DNA of 64,000 nt from Tragulus kanchil (lineage: Eukaryota > Chordata > Mammalia > Artiodactyla > Tragulidae), in assembly GCA_022376925.1 (NCBI GenBank), contig JAIOJX010000004.1, positions 122,599,123 through 122,663,122 of the forward strand, given 5' to 3'. The stretch's first letter is position 1. Each line of letters opens with the position of its first letter. A program made the translations under genes and the position numbers. Below are positions 59,201-64,000 of the stretch, in pieces. The notes below the pieces were generated by a model. The model saw only the letters and a list, made by a program, of their open reading frames with translations. It did not search any database and was not told the DNA's origin.

Positions 59201-59499
59201 TTGACTCTTATGCACTGTCTTCTTTTCTGAAACTTTACCCTAAATAAATTCTCAAAACTTAGAACAGAGGTGAAATGTAAATTTTGTTTGGTCCACTTTT
59301 TGAAAAACTCAGCCCACATGTTTAAATTGACAGATGTCACATACACATACTCCTGTGTACACACATACAAATAGGATTTTAAGTTTTATGAAAAAATCAG
59401 CTCTGGCAACAGTGGTTCCACATTCCCCAGCAGGAACGACTAGAGCATCTGTACAGCTGACTGAGTTCCTTTCCTGTTTGCCTGAAACGATCAGCTGTG
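59201..59499. other. CCL28 intron 1, nothing recognised
   Basis: No exon or repeat recognised. Confidence 0.35.
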
Positions 59500-59850
59500 T
59501 GGTCTGCTCTGCTTAGTCACTATGTCGTGTCTGATTCTTTGTGACCCCATGGACTGTAGCCCACCAGGCTCCTCTGACCATAGAAATCTCCAGGCAAGAA
59601 CACTGGAGAGGGTGGCCATTCCCTCCTCCAGGGGATCATCCCCTCCCAGGGATTAAACTCAGGTCTCCTGCATTACAGGTGGATTCTCTACTGTCTCAGT
59701 CACCAGGGAAACCCAGGAATACTGGAGTGGGGAGCCTGTCCCTTCTCCGGGGGCATCTTCCCAATCCAGGAACGAAACCAGTGTCTCCTGTATCACAGAT
59801 GGATTCTTTACCAGCTAAGTCACCAGGGAAGCCCCGGCAATCAGTTACAC
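59500..59850 (-). repeat. dimeric Bov-A2/Bov-tA type SINE
   Basis: Reverse-strand element with two head segments: 'gtcaccagggaaaccca' near 59700 and 'gtcaccagggaagcccc' near 59820, each with its own A/B-box-like part. Confidence 0.82.
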
Positions 59851-60689
59851 CCCAATACAAAATAAAAAGTTAAAAAAAAAAAAAGCCTCTGTCCTTCTGC
59901 AGAGTTGGCTATCATCCAAATAACTGCCTGGCTTCTATACGTGTATTTGCCCCCTATATATGGCTCCAGTGTATAGAGCTGTAGTACTGAGCACAGTTCT
60001 GCATCCCTATCCGTCTCTTTTATCAGGACAAAACGTTTTCATTTTACATGTTTCTGTAAATATTTCAGAAAATCTCACCACTAAGATTCGAGAGCTCACA
60101 TGGCTTGTTTCCCAAAAGTCTACTAAGTGAAGGCTTCATTCCTCGTATTGGCACTGCTCTTTTTTCTTCACATAAAGCTTTGAAATAAAAGTGTATACCT
60201 CTCCTCCCTGCCCACCCCCTACCTCCACCAGCTTCCTGGCTTGTTTCTAGCTGTCCCTGCGGCAGAAGCAAAGGCGGCAGCAGCGGCAGCCTTCAGACAG
60301 GAGAGGAGAGAGGGAACCGCAGGTGGAGGGGCGGGGTAATGAGGGGAGCCCTGCCAGACCCAAGGCCAAGGTCTGCCTGCGACTGAGTCCTGGCAAGAGA
60401 GGGTGGGACAGCAAAACACACAAGTGTTTGAAAGGGAACAGTCAATGATGATAAGCAGGAGCCAAGGAGACCTAACAGGTAAGCTCTGGGTTAGTCTCGG
60501 GGCTTCTCCTAAGGCAGTTTGGGTCACAGGAAAACCCCATTGTCTGAGAAGCTCCAAAATTCTGCCATTTAAAAATAAGTGATGTACTTTCTTTTTTTAT
60601 GGGACATATATTATTACTATTGTCGACCTTAAAAATGCATCCCAGTATACATTAGGTGCAGATTAATGTAACTAATACAGCTGTTTGAT
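59851..60689. other. CCL28 intron 1, not assigned
   Basis: Includes a GCN-rich stretch at 60260-60300. Reverse-strand frames here have no splice or homology support. Confidence 0.35.
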
Positions 60690-60950
60690 TCCAGTTATAC
60701 AAGGCACCTAGAACAGTCAAATTCATAGAATCAGAAAGTACATTGGTAGATGCCAGGGGCTGGGGAGGGGGTGGATGGGGAGTGGGAAAGGGAAGATAAT
60801 GTTTAATGGGGACAGGGTTTCCGTTGAGGAAAGTGAAAAACCAGGAGACGCTGCTGGCGAGCGTGCCACAGACTGTGCAGTTAACTGTGGTTCAAATAGG
60901 AGGATTTATATCAAGTGACTTTTACTACAATAAAAAAAAATATTTTTTTA
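60690..60950 (+). repeat. L1M 3' UTR fragment, G-rich
   Basis: 'cagaaagtacattggtagat', 'ccaggggctggggagggggt' and a terminal 'ttttactacaataaaaaa' match the L1M 3' UTR pattern. Confidence 0.75.
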
Positions 60951-61808
60951 AGTGATGAAGTGATGTCAGGGTTAAAATACATGAGAATTGGCCTGAGAAC
61001 TGTTGGGGAACTGAGAGGGGAAAGCCCACTGCCTTCTGTAGGAAACTTCTGTCACTCTTCTGTGTGTCTCAGGCACCCTGTGGAGAGGATACAAGATGCT
61101 GGCTGGGAGGAAGGGCAGGATGGGAGGGACGGAGGGAGGGAGATGAAGGCTGAGGAGCGCTGGGGAGGAGGGACAGCTGACTTTGGTAATCATCTTCTGC
61201 TCAGAGAGGAAATAGGGAAGTGGCCTGTGCCAATTTGGGACTTTAGTAAGTATGTTTTGCTTTGTAAGGCATTACACATTCCATTATCTTAATGGTGCCT
61301 AAAGCGGCCAGCTTGCATTCCCAAAATGCTCTGCGTAAATCAGGAAGCAGTTGACTTACCCATAATTAAAAGTCCTGGATTCTGCCCAAAGATAAGGCAC
61401 ACTGCACACCCGCTGATGTCATTGCCAGCTCTAAGAACTCAATTCTGACTCCATAAACATGTCTATTGTTCAGTGGCCAAAAGCCAGGTTATTTAAACCA
61501 CAGCTTAAGGTTTTGTGGACCTTCCTGTTTTTGTTTTACATTAAAGGCTAAAGGTCCACTTGGTCCAGCAGATACAAGTGGGGGGGTTTTGCTTCATTGG
61601 GTCCCAAACTGACTTTCTATAAATTACTTCTGATCTGTCTTCTCAGAGTAGGGTAGCTCCTGACTAGAGATACTTGCTAGGGTCTTGGTGCTTGCATCCT
61701 GAAAGAAAATGTTATCTTTTGTTTGTTTCAATCATAACAGATTCACTACAGAGGGCTGCCAAGAATATACACTTGTACTTGTAAATTGGGACTCTCCATT
61801 TCACCAGG
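60951..61808. other. CCL28 intron 1, nothing recognised
   Basis: Single-copy-looking; duplicated at 62089-62905. A 125-residue frame here changes length in the copy because of indels. Confidence 0.4.
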
Positions 61809-63187
61809 CGGGCTTCCCTGGTGGCTCAGACTGTAAAGAATCTGCCTGCAATGTGGGAGACCTGGATTCAGTCTCTGATTTAGGAAGATCCCCTGGAGAA
61901 GGAAATGGCAACCCATTCCAGTACTCTTGCCTAGAGAATTCCATGGTCAGAGGAGCCTGGCGGGCTGCAGTCCGTGGGGTTGCAAAGAGTCAGACATGAC
62001 TTAGCGACTAACACACACATTTCATCCAGAGGCCAGGCATGACATGCCCAGTAAGTCCGCCCTTCAGTTTCTCTCCAGGTGTGCCCTTTGATGAAGTGAT
62101 GTCAGGGTTAAAATACATGAGAATTGGCCTGTTAGGAAACCCTTCTGTCCACTCTTCTGTGAGTCTCAGGCACCCTGTGGAGAGGATACAAGATGCTGGC
62201 TGGGAGGAAGGGCAGGATGGGAGGGACGGAGGGAGGGAGATGAAGGCTGAGGAGCGCTGGGGAGGAGGGACAGCTGACTTTGGTAATCATCTTCTGCTCA
62301 GAGAGGAAATAGGGAAGTGGCCTGTGCCAATTTGGGACTTTAGTAAGTATGTTTTGCTTTGTAAGGCATTACACATTCCATTATCTTAATGGTGCCTAAA
62401 GCGGCCAGCTTGCATTCCCAAAATGCTCTGCGTAAATCAGGAAGCAGTTGACTTACCCATAATTAAAAGTCCTGGATTCTGCCCAAAGATAAGGCACACT
62501 GCACACCCGCTGATGTCATTGCCAGCTCTAAGAACTCAATTCTGACTCCATAAACATGTCTATTGTTCAGTGGCCAAAAGCCAGGTTATTTAAACCACAG
62601 CTTAAGGTTTTGTGGACCTTCCTGTTTTTGTTTTACATTAAAGGCTAAAGGTCCACTTGGTCCAGCAGATACAAGTGGGGGGGTTTTGCTTCATTGGGTC
62701 CCAAACTGACTTTCTATAAATTACTTCTGATCTGTCTTCTCAGAGTAGGGTAGCTCCTGACTAGAGATACTTGCTAGGGTCTTGGTGCTTGCATCCTGAA
62801 AGAAAATGTTATCTTTTGTTTGTTTCAATCATAACAGATTCACTACAGAGGGCTGCCAAGAATATACACTTGTACTTGTAAATTGGGACTCTCCATTTCA
62901 CCAGGCGGGCTTCCCTGGTGGCTCAGACTGTAAAGAATCTGCCTGCAATGTGGGAGACCTGGATTCAGTCTCTGATTTAGGAAGATCCCCTGGAGAAGGA
63001 AATGGCAACCCATTCCAGTACTCTTGCCTAGAGAATTCCATGGTCAGAGGAGCCTGGCGGGCTGCAGTCCGTGGGGTTGCAAAGAGTCAGACATGACTTA
63101 GCGACTAACACACACATTTCATCCAGAGGCCAGGCATGACATGCCCAGTAAGTCCGCCCTTCAGTTTCTCTCCAGGTGTGCCCTTTA
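60953..63187. repeat. tandem duplication 17, unit ~1.1 kb (junction ~62088)
   Basis: 60953-62088 and 62089-63187 match. Copy 2 lacks about 39 bases near its start relative to 60995-61065, so the offset drops from 1136 to 1097. Confidence 0.95.
61809..62018 (+). repeat. Bov-tA SINE
   Basis: 'gggcttccctggtggctcag' head to 'gagtcagacatgacttagcg', near full length. Copied at 62906-63115. Confidence 0.93.
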
Positions 63188-63207
63188 GTTGAAACAATAG
63201 GTCCTGG

Positions 63208-63350
63208 GAATTCCCTGGTGGTTCAGTGGCTAAGACTCTGTGCTCCCAATGCAGGGGGCTGGTGTTCGAATACTGGTGAGGGAACTAGAGCCCACGCGCT
63301 ACAACTGAGACCCAATGCAGACACATAAATCTAAATAAAATATTAAAAAG
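63208..63350 (+). repeat. CHR-type SINE, short
   Basis: 'gggaattccctggtggttca' head, 'ggggctggtgttcgaatact', A-rich tail with AAATAAAATATTAAAA. Confidence 0.75.
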
Positions 63351-63474
63351 GTTATTATGGATTATTTATTAAAAAAAAAAAGTAGGTCCTGAATTCCCTG
63401 AGTTCAATAAAATTCTTGGATTTAGTGTCTAGGCTTGATTAAAAAACCCAGTCATTGTATCTATAATGTAGTTC

Positions 63475-63605
63475 AGTTTTTCGTTTCTTTTTTAACTTAA
63501 TTTTAAATTGGAGAATAATTACTTAAATATTGTGATGGTTTCTGTTGTACATCAACATGAATCAGCCATAGGTCCCATCCCTCTTAAACCTCACTCCATG
63601 TTTTG
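63475..63605 (-). repeat. L1 3' fragment
   Basis: 'ttaaattggagaataattac' and 'ttctgttgtacatcaacatg' are reverse-strand ruminant L1 3' wording. The remaining 400 bp to the window end is AT-rich and unassigned. Confidence 0.72.
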
Positions 63606-64000
63606 TTTTGTTTTAATGTCTTTTCTAGGTCTACAGAAGCAGAGTGAGTTCTTATAATACAATAGTAATTGTCTCAAATTTCAGTCATGTATGGATTCCT
63701 TTAAAGAGAAAAATTCTCTGTATTCTCAATGATGAGTTTAAAATTTTTTTACTCCATCACTTGATATATAAACATAAAACCAGGCATAAACATATATACA
63801 TATGTATCTTCTGCAATTACAAAACCAAAATAAATTTAAAATTTAAATTAAAACACAACTATAAATCCAATAAGACTAAAATGTAACAATATTAATTTAA
63901 TGTAATAATAGTTGGTCAAAACTAAAATCATTATTCCAAACATGAATATTGCACTGAATCTCCAGGTACAGGTTTTGAGTTTTAGGTGCTTAAACTACCT

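Noticed and set aside
60915..62389. Pair of ORFs of 125 and 116 residues
   Set aside because: The same non-coding stretch copied by duplication 17; indels change the frame between copies, which argues against coding.
1..63187. Regular ~1.1 kb repeats as a new satellite or programmed amplification
   Set aside because: Each pair duplicates different sequence, only the length is shared, and errors cluster at junctions; assembly overlap is the better explanation.

Overview
The window is ruminant (bovid) nuclear DNA. This is read from dense Bov-tA SINEs, CHR-type tRNA-derived SINEs and BovB (RTE) LINE pieces, together with old mammalian repeats (L1M, L2, MIR, MER5, Tigger, an Hsmar1-like mariner). 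There are no operons, CRISPR arrays, rRNA genes or credible tRNA genes. Most long reading frames lie inside transposable elements. I did not find a new multi-gene system.

Three protein-coding genes are supported, all on the + strand and in the order known from human 5p12. (1) The 3' end of a C5orf34 homologue: a 41-nt penultimate exon (seen three times, at 555, 1667 and 2793) and the terminal exon at 7968-8161 with a poly(A) signal. (2) A complete TMEM267 (C5orf28): a CpG island with probable first exon at 9.8-10.8 kb, a ~20 kb intron full of repeats, and two coding exons (30960-31271 and 32677-33012) that join into a 215-residue multipass membrane protein. (3) The first coding exon of CCL28 (58217-58280), which encodes most of the signal peptide; the rest of that gene lies beyond the window.

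The dominant structural feature is a series of 17 direct tandem duplications, each with a unit of about 1.06-1.2 kb. They are spread through the whole window and cover unrelated sequence. Copies are near identical, differ mostly by small indels, and are often eroded exactly at the junction. The simplest reading is that neighbouring contigs with ~1.1 kb overlapping ends were joined without merging the overlap. Collapsing the second copies would shorten the window by about 19 kb, to roughly 45 kb. Coordinates, exon counts and repeat counts should be read with that in mind.

Layout: 0-8 kb, end of C5orf34 with L1 and SINE sequence, four duplications; 8-9.8 kb, intergenic with an L2 piece; 9.8-10.8 kb, CpG island promoter; 10.8-30.9 kb, TMEM267 intron 1 (LTR, SINEs, BovB, mariner, L1), five duplications; 30.9-34.5 kb, TMEM267 coding exons and probable 3' UTR; 34.5-58 kb, intergenic repeats including a Tigger, an MIR, a BovB copy and a solo LTR with an unusual U5 array of 50-bp units, seven duplications; 58-64 kb, CCL28 first exon and start of its intron 1, one duplication.

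The three genes are not known to work together. C5orf34 is poorly characterised, TMEM267 is an uncharacterised membrane protein, and CCL28 is a mucosal CC chemokine.
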